41,712 nt of DNA. Origin: Clostridiales bacterium. Lineage in GTDB: Bacteria; Bacillota_A; Clostridia; Oscillospirales; Oscillospiraceae. The translations under genes and the position numbers were made by a program. Within the stretch, counting starts at the first letter, position 1. Every line of letters begins with the position of its first letter. Below, piece after piece: positions 30,829 through 38,826 of the stretch. The notes beneath the pieces were generated by a model. It did not search any database, had not been told where the DNA came from, and saw only the letters and a list, made by a program, of their open reading frames with translations. The stretch covers positions 1 to 41,712 of the forward strand of contig JALFGI010000020.1 in NCBI GenBank assembly GCA_022777455.1, in the 5' to 3' direction.

Positions 30829-31872
30829 TTACAGGACCTCCCGGTCCTTGGGATAAGCGTTGAGCACCCGGCAGCCGTCGGCTGTGACACACACCAGATC
30901 CTCAATCCGGATGCCCACCCGGCCAGGGATGTAGATGCCCGGTTCAATGGAGAAGCACATGCCCTCCCGGACGAGTGTCTCATCGGTGGCGGACACATCG
31001 AAGGGCTCATGGACCTCCATGCCGATGCCGTGACCCAGGCGGTGAATGAAGTATTCGCCATAGCCTGCGTCCTCAATGACCTTCCGGGCGGCCAGGTCGA
31101 TTTGCTTGAAGGGGATGCCCGGCTTTACCGCGGCGATGCCTGCCAGGTTGGCCTTGCGCACGGTTTCGTAAATTTCCTTTTCCGTGTTCTGCCCCACAAA
31201 GAAGGTACGGGTCATGTCGCTGCAATAGCCGTCCACCACGCAGCCCATGTCCACCACCACAGCCTCACCGGCCTTCAGGGTGCGTTCTCCGGGGACACCA
31301 TGGGGGTCCGCGGCGTGGTCGCCGTAGGCCACGATGGTGTCGAAGGAGTTGCCCTGGGAAACCTGGCGGAACAGGGCGTCGATTTCATCCCGGAGCTGGG
31401 CTTCGGATTTGCCCACCTGAATGAGCGTCGCCACCTGGGCCATGACGGAATCGTTGACCTGGGAGGCCCGGATCATTTTCTCCTGCTCCTGGGAGGTCTT
31501 GATGGCTTTCACTTCGTCGATGACCGTGCCCACCACCAGCTTCAGTTCCGGCTTGTGGGCCTGCAATGCCAGCAGGAACCGGGCGGGGAAGGTTTTGTCC
31601 ACGGCCACGGTGCCGCTGAGCTCCTGAGCCAGCATCCCCACGCCGTCCTGGGCGTCGGAGAACCAGGTAACGTTCTGATTTCCGTCATAGGGGAAGAGAA
31701 TGTTGATGAACAGCCGGGTTTCGCCGGTTTTCTTCACCAGCAGCACCAGCAGCCGCTCTCCGGGGGAAAACCGGGTGCCGGTGAAATAGCGGATGGCATT
31801 GGGATCGGACACCAGTGCCGCATCCAGATTCTGCTCGTTCAGCCTGCTTACCAGGCGGGAAATGGATTCCAT
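30829..31872 (-). CDS. M24 family Xaa-Pro aminopeptidase
   Basis: A 347-residue cytoplasmic metallopeptidase that removes N-terminal residues next to proline. An N-terminal creatinase-like domain (1-125) precedes a pita-bread catalytic domain with all five metal ligands: Asp208 (VVVDMG), Asp219 (CSDMTR), His281 (RLGHGIG), Glu310 (SIEPG) and Glu324 (RIEDL). ATG 31872 follows AAGGAG by 8 bases. Monocistronic, terminated at 30780-30807. The region upstream holds repeat A4. Confidence 0.93.
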   Translation of the reverse strand: MESISRLVSRLNEQNLDAALVSDPNAIRYFTGTRFSPGERLLVLLVKKTGETRLFINILFPYDGNQNVTWFSDAQDGVGMLAQELSGTVAVDKTFPARFLLALQAHKPELKLVVGTVIDEVKAIKTSQEQEKMIRASQVNDSVMAQVATLIQVGKSEAQLRDEIDALFRQVSQGNSFDTIVAYGDHAADPHGVPGERTLKAGEAVVVDMGCVVDGYCSDMTRTFFVGQNTEKEIYETVRKANLAGIAAVKPGIPFKQIDLAARKVIEDAGYGEYFIHRLGHGIGMEVHEPFDVSATDETLVREGMCFSIEPGIYIPGRVGIRIEDLVCVTADGCRVLNAYPKDREVL

Positions 31873-31929
31873 TGTTATGACTCCTTTACTGAAAGTATGT
31901 CTCGGTCATCTGCTTTATGACTGATCGAA

Positions 31930-32147
31930 AAATTGTAATTTGACGTACCGGAACTGACTGCACCCCTTGGCTCCCCCTATGGGGGAGCTGGCTGCCCCGC
32001 AAGGGGCGCCCCTGAGAGGGCAGCATGGTTTGATTTCGAGTGCAATTATCTTACTGCGGCACCCTCTCAGTCAGCCTGTTCGGCTGACAGCTCTCCCAAA
32101 GGGAGAGCCAAGGGGCGCTGCCGTATCTGCCCGCCAAATCACATTTT
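31930..32147. repeat. Palindromic repeat, type A, copy 4
   Basis: Ends AAATTGTAATTTG and CAAATCACATTTT. The core has the same order as copies 1 and 3: CCCCTTGGCTCCCCC, CTGCCCC/GGGGC, CTGAGAGGG, variable centre, TTACTGCGG, CCCTCTCAGTCAGCC, CTCTCCC/GGGAGAG, GCCAAGGGG. It lies 10 bases after the HAD gene stop (minus strand) and probably stops transcription of the envelope operon. Confidence 0.8.
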
Positions 32148-32157
32148 GGCAATGCTC

Positions 32158-32901
32158 TTACGAAAGACGATTACCGGAAAGCGTGTTCGCCAGATCGGCG
32201 ATTTTTTCAAGCCCCTGGCAGTTTGCGGGGAGAGGATTGACCAGCTCCGGGGACTGGGGAGTGCAGACATAAAAGCTGTCCAGCCCGGCCTTTGCCGCGC
32301 CCCAGCAGTCGCATACATCGTCGTTGCCCACCATCACGGTTTCGGCGGGGTCCAGGTCATATTTTTCCAGAATCATATGGAAAAACGCCGGATCGGGTTT
32401 CTTTCTGCCCACCTCGCTGGAGAGGATGCTCCCGTCCAGCCGGGTGTCCAGCCCCAGCAGGATCAGCTCCGGCCGGGTGAACAGGGACTGGGCGTTGGAC
32501 AGCAGATACACGTTCTTCCCCTGACGGTGAAGGTATTCCAGCATTCCCAATACCCCGGGGAAGAGCTTCAGCCGCCGGATGGACAGCAGCCGGAAGGTCC
32601 GGGCAAAATCGGCAATGGCCCGATCATCCACGGAAACACCGGTGTCCTCAAAAAAGCTGCGGAACACCGGGCTGAGGTCCACCTCCGGTTCCGCCCCCTC
32701 CGGCAGGTGCTGCCGCATTTGGGCCTCCTGCCGGGCAATTTCGGCTTTGTATTTCTCTTTCAGTTCCACCGGGGCCCAATCCACCCCCTGCATTCCCAGC
32801 AATCGGCTGACGTTTCGCCAGAATGCGGGGGAATCCTCGTTGGTGTGGATGTCCGCCAGGGTGCCGTACAGGTCAAACAGATAGTTCTTGTATGTTTTCA
32901 A
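32158..32901 (-). CDS. HAD-superfamily hydrolase, DLYGT type
   Basis: A 247-residue HAD phosphatase or haloacid dehalogenase-like enzyme. Motif I is FDLYGTL: nucleophile Asp10 is present, but the usual second Asp is Tyr12, as in haloacid dehalogenases and some YjjG-like phosphatases. Motif II is LLSNAQ (about 134), motif III lysine in GRKKPDP (about 166) and motif IV VGNDDVCD (about 188). The start is TTG (32901), 6 bases after the previous gene; GGAG lies 11 bases before it. Last gene of the six-gene unit. Substrate unknown. Confidence 0.82.
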   Translation of the reverse strand: MKTYKNYLFDLYGTLADIHTNEDSPAFWRNVSRLLGMQGVDWAPVELKEKYKAEIARQEAQMRQHLPEGAEPEVDLSPVFRSFFEDTGVSVDDRAIADFARTFRLLSIRRLKLFPGVLGMLEYLHRQGKNVYLLSNAQSLFTRPELILLGLDTRLDGSILSSEVGRKKPDPAFFHMILEKYDLDPAETVMVGNDDVCDCWGAAKAGLDSFYVCTPQSPELVNPLPANCQGLEKIADLANTLSGNRLS

Positions 32902-32907
32902 CGCAGT

Positions 32908-33690
32908 TCATTCTCCATCCAGCCACAGGTAATCCATAAACACCGGCACCTGCTTCTCCCAGTCGGCCTCGCAGTGATGGCCGCCTCTCTGGCAGAAGGT
33001 CTTTACCGATACGTTCTGCTGCTCCAGCAGTGCCCGGATGGCCAGGTTGCACCGGGCGGTGTGGGTTTTCAGATCCTCAGTGGGCTTCCGGTGGGTGCCG
33101 CCGGCTTCCTCGGTGCCCCAGGAAAGGTACACCCGGGTATCCGCATCCAGCCGGTGGGCCAGGATTTCCCACCCCATGTCCGCAAAGCAGGGGGTGATGG
33201 CACTGGACAGGCAGGCGGCTTTGGAGAAAACCTCATTGTAAGCTGCGGCGGCGTACAGGCTCATGAGTCCGCCCATGCTGGACCCGGCGATGCCGGTGGC
33301 CTCCCGGAAGGAATAGGTGCGGTACTCCCGGTCGATCATGGGCTTGACCTCATTCACGATCCAGTCCATGGTCTGATTGCCCATTCCGTGGACCATCCCC
33401 CAGTGTCCCATGGGGAAGGTATAGGGGCTGTATTCATCCAGCCGGGCGTTTCCTTCGTGGCTGCATTCCATGCCCACCACGATCATGTCCTTGCTCCACC
33501 GGTCCAGGAAGGTTTCAAGGCCCCAGGACTTTCCGTAGGTGGCGTCCTGGTCCCGGTAGAGGTTATGCCCGTCAAAGAAATACATCACGGGATAACGCTC
33601 CCCGGAAGAGTCATACCCCCGGGGCAGGTAGATGTGCAGCGTGCGGTTCTTTCCTTTCGGGGAATAGAGAAAGCCTCTTTTTTCAATCAT
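32908..33690 (-). CDS. Alpha/beta hydrolase, Fes/IroE-like esterase
   Basis: A 260-residue esterase of the enterochelin-esterase-like (putative esterase) family. The nucleophile Ser138 is in IAGSSMGGLM; a catalytic His is expected in QRGGHHCEADW (about 242). The start TLHIYLPRGYD and VMYFFDGHNLY are characteristic. No signal peptide is seen, so it acts in the cytoplasm. It is 3 bases after the preceding esterase gene. Activity towards siderophore, feruloyl or acyl-sugar esters cannot be decided. Confidence 0.82.
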   Translation of the reverse strand: MIEKRGFLYSPKGKNRTLHIYLPRGYDSSGERYPVMYFFDGHNLYRDQDATYGKSWGLETFLDRWSKDMIVVGMECSHEGNARLDEYSPYTFPMGHWGMVHGMGNQTMDWIVNEVKPMIDREYRTYSFREATGIAGSSMGGLMSLYAAAAYNEVFSKAACLSSAITPCFADMGWEILAHRLDADTRVYLSWGTEEAGGTHRKPTEDLKTHTARCNLAIRALLEQQNVSVKTFCQRGGHHCEADWEKQVPVFMDYLWLDGE

Positions 33691-33693
33691 CGG

Positions 33694-34527
33694 TCAGATC
33701 CCCACGTTTCCGCTGTTGATGCCCTGACTGTTTTCCTCTGTGGGGAGCCATTCGATGGCTCTTTTGACGGAGGCATCCCAGAAATCCCACTCGTGGGCCC
33801 CGGGGCCCACCTCGTAGGTCACGTCTGCGCCCAGCTCCTTGAGATAGGCGGCCATGCTGTTGTTGACGGGGAGCAGGCTGTCGCTCTGTCCGCAGGCAAT
33901 AAAGATTTTTGGGAAGGGCTTTCCCTGTTCTTTCAGCTGCCGGGCCAGGAATCGGGGGTCCATGTCGCTGCCGGGGAGCTTCTCCGGCTCTCCGAAGCAG
34001 GCCTCAACATAGCTGCGGCTGGTGAGCATAAAGCCGGTCTCTTCCTTCCGGGCGGCCATACCGTCGATGTCCCAGGCACCGGAGAAGGCGGTGATGCAGC
34101 CGAAGGAATCGCTGTATTTCAGGCCGCCCCGCAGGGCACCGTAGCCGCCCATGGACAGGCCGCCGATGAAGGTGTCCTCCCGCTTCCGGGACAGGGGGAA
34201 CATCCGCCGGGTCAGCTCCACCAGCTCCCGGCCGATGAATTCGCCGTAGTAATTGTGCCCGGCTGCCTGGTCCACATAAAAGGCATTCTCTCCGGAGGGC
34301 ATCACCACCGCCAGGTTGTGGGCCTCGGCATAGCGCTGGATGCGGGTGCCTGCCACCCAGTCCACGTAGCTGCCGAATACGCCGTGGAGCAGATACAACG
34401 TTTTCAGCGGCTGCTCCGGCCGCAGAGCCTGCCCGGGGGCGGACAGCTTATCCACGGGAAGAATCACATTCACATTGACGGTTCGCATGAGGGATTGGGA
34501 AAACAATGTTGCCTGAATCAGAGCCAT
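33694..34527 (-). CDS. FrmB/CE1-like esterase
   Basis: A 277-residue alpha/beta hydrolase resembling S-formylglutathione hydrolase FrmB and tributyrin/acetylxylan esterases. Ser125 lies in IGGLSMGGYGAL, the acid is probably Asp223 (CGQSDSLLP) and the histidine is in GAHEWDFW (about 250). No signal peptide. ATG 34527 follows AGGAGGAA by about 7 bases and is 14 bases after the preceding gene. Together with the next gene it makes an esterase pair of different subfamilies, possibly acting on the same exported or imported acylated compound (inference). Confidence 0.82.
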   Translation of the reverse strand: MALIQATLFSQSLMRTVNVNVILPVDKLSAPGQALRPEQPLKTLYLLHGVFGSYVDWVAGTRIQRYAEAHNLAVVMPSGENAFYVDQAAGHNYYGEFIGRELVELTRRMFPLSRKREDTFIGGLSMGGYGALRGGLKYSDSFGCITAFSGAWDIDGMAARKEETGFMLTSRSYVEACFGEPEKLPGSDMDPRFLARQLKEQGKPFPKIFIACGQSDSLLPVNNSMAAYLKELGADVTYEVGPGAHEWDFWDASVKRAIEWLPTEENSQGINSGNVGI

Positions 34528-34541
34528 AACGGCTTCCTCCT

Positions 34542-36635
34542 TTATTCACTCATCAGGGCCAGGTAGTGGTTGCGGCGGCTGAGGGCGGCGATGCACTTTT
34601 CACACAGGTAGTCCTCTTCCAGCAGCGCTTCCGGAGCGCTCCCGTCGCCGCAGCGGCAGCAGGCGCTGATGCGGGTAATTTTATTTTGCATGATGTAGAA
34701 TATGGCGCCGCCGGAAAGAACGTTTTCCCGGGTGAAATAATCCACCTTGTGACCCTCCAGCCGTCCATAGTTGTAGATGTTGGAGTCCCGGACCTGGAAG
34801 GTATCATTCTCCGCGTAATACTGCTGCAGCAGCAGGAAGTGACCGCCGCTGGTGAAGTGGCCCTTATGCTGGAGGCTGATAACGCGCTGACCGTTTTCCA
34901 GAGCAGCAATCACCTCGTCAATCTGAGAGGAGGTTTTTTCCAGGAAAAAGCCCAGCTCGGCAGGGACGTAGATGAACATCTCTCCCCGGGTGCCACTGGC
35001 ATCGTGATAATTGGGGTACCTGGTTGCCAGCATGTCGGGAGAGAGGATGGTATCGGTCATGTAGGTGGCCAGCATGGCCATGGTGGTGATGCCGCAGCCG
35101 CCCCGCCCCACATAAGAACCGCCATAGCGGGAGTACATGTAGTCCTGCTGGAAATAGACCATGACCTCCGGAAAACGCTCATGGGCCACATCCGGGTAGA
35201 GCACATCCACCGGGGATACGGTTTTCTGTGTGCAGTCCGCCCACAGCTGTACGGCGGTGTAATTGACGTTCACAGGGTTTTCTTCCCGGGCGGTCTGCCA
35301 GCGCTGCAGCTGCTTGTTCGTTTCCAGAATTTCCCGGGCGGCGGCGCGGCTGGCGTCGTTCCGGCTGCAGAAGAACACCACGTGATACCCCAGCTTGGAA
35401 CGGATGATGGCGGTATCCTCCGGCTGGCGGTCTTCGTCGAAGCACCATTCATCCAGGGGCTGGGTCAGCTGACCGGGCCGGATGTTCCGGTACAGTCCGC
35501 CGCTAAGCCGGGAGCCGGCATCCTGGGACTGCTGGTTTGCCAGACGGGTAAAGCTGCTGCACTTGCCCATAATGTTGGTAATGTAATCCTGCTCCCAGCT
35601 CAGAAGCAGTTTCTCAGCCTGTTCTTCACATTTTTCCCATTGCCGCTTGGCGGCTTTCACGGTGCCGTCGGCGGATATCTTGGCTCCTTCGGGGATCAGC
35701 AGAATATGGCACACATCCACGGTGTCCTCCCCGGCGTCTGCCAATGTCTTGCCGTGGGCGTCGAGATACTGGTCGATCTCCTCTTCGGTGACGGAAGTTT
35801 CATAGCTTTCCTCGGTGAAGAACATGTAGGCGGTGTTGTAGCGGACCGCAGCGTCAACCAGCTCCTGGGCGCTGACCGGGGAGCCGAAAACCGTTTCGGC
35901 ATAGTCGGCCAGATCCTGGTAGCCCTGTTCCCGGACCAGCTGCTCCAGCTGCTCCTCCAGACCGTCCAGGTATGCCTGGTGCATGGAGTTGGGCTTGTAG
36001 CAGGGCTGGTTCTGGTAGAGAAAGCCATTCACCGGCAGGTCGGCTGCCACGTATTTTCCGTGAAGGTCGTCGGTTTCGTTGGGCTTATAGGCTTCCTCCT
36101 GAATGGGCCGGGGCTTTTCGGCGGCCTGAAGCAGCAATGTTTCCAGCTGCCAGGCATCGATTGCCTGCTGCAGGAAGTAGTGCTGCCAGGTCAGATTCCC
36201 ATCACCCAAAGGGCACAGCTGCCGGTCCAGAGGCTGGGAGAAGTCCGGCGCCGGCGTGCTGCCCGCCAGCCGGTAAGTACTGATGGCATTCACGTAGTAG
36301 ATCTGCAGTGCGTCGTTGGTCAGCCTTTCCCCGCTGCAGGTGGCCACCGTCTGGGAGGTCACCGTCCCGGCAGCACTGAGGGGGATGGAGTAGCTGTCCA
36401 GGCAAAGCAGGCTGGAGGGGCGGCCGTCGGCGGTGACGATGGGCTCCGGCCAGGTCGTGACGGGCACGGTGGACAGAGGGACGTTGATCTCTTCTGTGAC
36501 CGGGGGCGTGTTGGCCCGGCGGACGGCCAGCGCGGTCAGAACCACAGCCAGGACAAGGACGGCCAGGCAAAGAACGGCGGTGATCGCCACAGTGAATTTG
36601 ACCTTCTGATTGTTGTTCTCGGGATGATTTGCCAT
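34542..36635 (-). CDS. Membrane-anchored parvulin-like/C39-like peptidase fusion, paralogue 1
   Basis: A 697-residue type II membrane protein. A transmembrane helix (about 14-38) is followed by a helical SurA/PrsA-like region (about 80-300), a parvulin-type PPIase-like segment (about 305-425: VCHILLIPEGA, SGGLYRNIRPGQLTQPLDEWCF, IIRSKLGYHVVFF), and a C39-like cysteine peptidase domain (about 485-640). The latter has a Cys near 513 in GGCGITTMAML, His near 597 in GGHFLLLQQYY and Asp near 617 in VRDSN. A Cys-rich tail, ACCRCG...CEKC, ends the protein and looks like a zinc ribbon. It is 14 bases before the FrmB-like gene and 21 after its paralogue. Whether the peptidase is active is not known. 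Confidence 0.65.
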   Translation of the reverse strand: MANHPENNNQKVKFTVAITAVLCLAVLVLAVVLTALAVRRANTPPVTEEINVPLSTVPVTTWPEPIVTADGRPSSLLCLDSYSIPLSAAGTVTSQTVATCSGERLTNDALQIYYVNAISTYRLAGSTPAPDFSQPLDRQLCPLGDGNLTWQHYFLQQAIDAWQLETLLLQAAEKPRPIQEEAYKPNETDDLHGKYVAADLPVNGFLYQNQPCYKPNSMHQAYLDGLEEQLEQLVREQGYQDLADYAETVFGSPVSAQELVDAAVRYNTAYMFFTEESYETSVTEEEIDQYLDAHGKTLADAGEDTVDVCHILLIPEGAKISADGTVKAAKRQWEKCEEQAEKLLLSWEQDYITNIMGKCSSFTRLANQQSQDAGSRLSGGLYRNIRPGQLTQPLDEWCFDEDRQPEDTAIIRSKLGYHVVFFCSRNDASRAAAREILETNKQLQRWQTAREENPVNVNYTAVQLWADCTQKTVSPVDVLYPDVAHERFPEVMVYFQQDYMYSRYGGSYVGRGGCGITTMAMLATYMTDTILSPDMLATRYPNYHDASGTRGEMFIYVPAELGFFLEKTSSQIDEVIAALENGQRVISLQHKGHFTSGGHFLLLQQYYAENDTFQVRDSNIYNYGRLEGHKVDYFTRENVLSGGAIFYIMQNKITRISACCRCGDGSAPEALLEEDYLCEKCIAALSRRNHYLALMSE

Positions 36636-36656
36636 ATATGTAGATAACCTCGTCGT

Positions 36657-38792
36657 TTAATGGGATAGCTCTTCCAGCAGGAAAAGGAAGCTGTTTCTGC
36701 GTGCCAGAGCGGCGACACATTTTTCACAGGTGTAATCCTGGGTCAGCAGAGCGGAGGATTCTGCATCACTGCTGCCGCAGCGGCAGCAGGCGGGGATGGA
36801 GGTGACTTTCTTGTGCATGATGTAATACTGGATTCCGTTTTTGGCCACGATCTCCCGGGAGAATCGGTCCACCTGATGTCCTCTCAGATGGTTGTAGTTA
36901 TAGATGTTGGAGTCCCGGACCTGAATGGAATCGTCCTCGGGATAGTATTCCATCAGCAGCAGATAGTGCCCTCGGGAGGTGAAGTGCCCCGGCTCCTGCA
37001 GACAGATGACGACCTGCCCGTTTTCCAAAGCGGGAATCACCTCGTTGATGTTGAAGGAAACCTTGTCCAGATAGAAGCCCATCTGGGAGGGAGCATAGCG
37101 GAAAATGATGCCATCCACACTCTTGCCAGTGTAGTCAAAAAAATCCTGGGAAAACCGATCCGCCATCATGGCGGGCGTTTGCAGAGAATCGGTCATATAG
37201 GTGGCCAGCATGGCGTAGGCGGTGATGCCGCAGCCGTTGGAGCCGATGTATCCGTTGCCGAAGGGATAGTAATTGTAGTCCTGCTGGAGATAGGTGATGG
37301 CTTCCGGGAAGCGCTCATGGGCGATGTCCGGGTACAAAGAATCCTCCAGAGTGACCGCGGCGGCGGTGGTGTCCGCCCAAAGCGCGACGGCGCTGTAATC
37401 CGGGGTCAGCGGCACTTCCTCCAGCCACTGGCACCACAGCTCCCGTTCCCCTTGGGTGACAAGGGCGTTTTTGGCGGCCACGGCACCGGTTTCCCCGCGG
37501 GCGGAGAAATAAAGGATGTGCACACCGTAATCACTGCGCAGGACAACATAATCTCCGGCCTCTCGCTGGTCGGAAAAGCACCATTCGTTCAGGGGCTCCG
37601 CCAGCATACCGGGCAGAAGCCCGTAGTAGCAGCCGCCGTTATCCCGGGAAGCGTTGTCCTGAGACCAGGTGACGGCAAGCTGGGAAAATGCGGCGCCCTT
37701 CTTCTGCCGCTGGGGAGTGGCGTTCCACTCGGCGAGAATCTCCGCCGCCTTCTGCTGGGCCTGGTTCCACTGGTTGTCCGTGGCGGTGACGGTTCCGTCC
37801 TGCGCCACCTGGGCGCCCTCGGGAATCAGCAGAATGTGGCGGATGTCCACGGTTTCCACGCTGCCGGACAGTTCGGCCCGATGCTGGGTCAGATAGCTGC
37901 TGATTTCCTCGTCGGTGGGAGAAAAATCGTAGCTTTTCTCGGTGAAGTACATGTAGGCGGTGTTGTAGTCCAGAGCGGCTTGAAGGAAGTCACCGGCACT
38001 GACGCCCAGCTGCCTGGCCATATCACTGAGGCTGTCAAAGCCGGCGCCGGAGGCCAGAGTGTCCAGGGCCTGCTCCATGGAATCCAGATAGGCCTGGTGG
38101 AGCTTGTTGGGGGTGTAGCAGGGAAGATCCTGATACAGGAAGTGATTCAGCGGCAGATCGGGGGAGATGTTGATTTCGTGAAGGTTCTCGTTGGGATAAT
38201 TGGGTCTGAAGCCTTCCTCGGTGATGATCTGGGGCTGGGAGGCCCGGACCAATGCCGCCTGCTGGGCCTGCCAGCAGAGGATGGCTTTTTTCAGGAAATA
38301 GTGCTGCCAGGACAGACCCTCTTCCAGGGGGCAGGACTGGCAGTCCAAAGGCCGGCTGAAATCCGGGGCAATCTCCGCCTCCGCTGCCCGGTAGGCATTG
38401 ACCTGGGACAGGTAGAGGATCTGCAGCATCCCGTTGGTCAGCTGCTTGTCACCGGCGGTGGCCACAATAGTCTCCGCGTCTCCCGCGTCGGGAGTGACGG
38501 TGTAGCTTGCTTTGCAGGCAATATCGGTTTTATTCCCGGTCGGAGTGACCACCGGTGTATCGGCGGGAGCCGCTGCCGGTTCGGTGGAAACGGGGGCGGT
38601 GGCGTCAGTCTGGACCTCCGGCTGTGTGGACGGCGCCGTATTCAATGCAGGTTGGGGCGTTTTCCCCAGCCAGAACACCAGGATGGCGGCGGCGACGAGA
38701 AGAATGACCAGGATCAGCCCCACCGTCAACCCGACGTGACTTCTCCGGTGTACGGAACCGGAAGCTGCGTATTTTCCCGATTGTTTTCCCAT
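36657..38792 (-). CDS. Membrane-anchored parvulin-like/C39-like peptidase fusion, paralogue 2
   Basis: A 711-residue paralogue of the next gene with the same order: transmembrane helix (20-42), a Thr/Pro-rich linker (45-90), helical foldase-like region, PPIase-like segment (IRHILLIPEGA, GGCYYGLLPGMLAEPLNEWCF, LRSDYGVHILYF), C39-like domain with Cys near 520 (SNGCGITAYAML), His near 609 (GHYLLLMEYY) and Asp near 627 (RDSNIYNYN), and an ACCRCG...CEKC tail. Shared stretches such as YPD.AHERFPE, ATYMTD and GHFTS show a tandem duplication followed by strong divergence. ATG 38792 follows AGGAGG by 8 bases. Confidence 0.65.
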   Translation of the reverse strand: MGKQSGKYAASGSVHRRSHVGLTVGLILVILLVAAAILVFWLGKTPQPALNTAPSTQPEVQTDATAPVSTEPAAAPADTPVVTPTGNKTDIACKASYTVTPDAGDAETIVATAGDKQLTNGMLQILYLSQVNAYRAAEAEIAPDFSRPLDCQSCPLEEGLSWQHYFLKKAILCWQAQQAALVRASQPQIITEEGFRPNYPNENLHEINISPDLPLNHFLYQDLPCYTPNKLHQAYLDSMEQALDTLASGAGFDSLSDMARQLGVSAGDFLQAALDYNTAYMYFTEKSYDFSPTDEEISSYLTQHRAELSGSVETVDIRHILLIPEGAQVAQDGTVTATDNQWNQAQQKAAEILAEWNATPQRQKKGAAFSQLAVTWSQDNASRDNGGCYYGLLPGMLAEPLNEWCFSDQREAGDYVVLRSDYGVHILYFSARGETGAVAAKNALVTQGERELWCQWLEEVPLTPDYSAVALWADTTAAAVTLEDSLYPDIAHERFPEAITYLQQDYNYYPFGNGYIGSNGCGITAYAMLATYMTDSLQTPAMMADRFSQDFFDYTGKSVDGIIFRYAPSQMGFYLDKVSFNINEVIPALENGQVVICLQEPGHFTSRGHYLLLMEYYPEDDSIQVRDSNIYNYNHLRGHQVDRFSREIVAKNGIQYYIMHKKVTSIPACCRCGSSDAESSALLTQDYTCEKCVAALARRNSFLFLLEELSH

Positions 38793-38826
38793 AGGGTGAT
38801 CCTCCTTTTACGGGAAGTCCGGCAAT

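Noticed and set aside
7674..32147. CRISPR array from the repeated palindromes
   Set aside because: The copies are 130-220 bases, dispersed kilobases apart and internally palindromic; there are no short, evenly spaced repeats and no cas genes.
32146..34566. An 806-codon open frame on the plus strand opposite the HAD and esterase genes
   Set aside because: It is the complement of three genes with clear catalytic motifs, and its composition (PGVQPQQ, HGGxx) is that of a GC-driven shadow frame.
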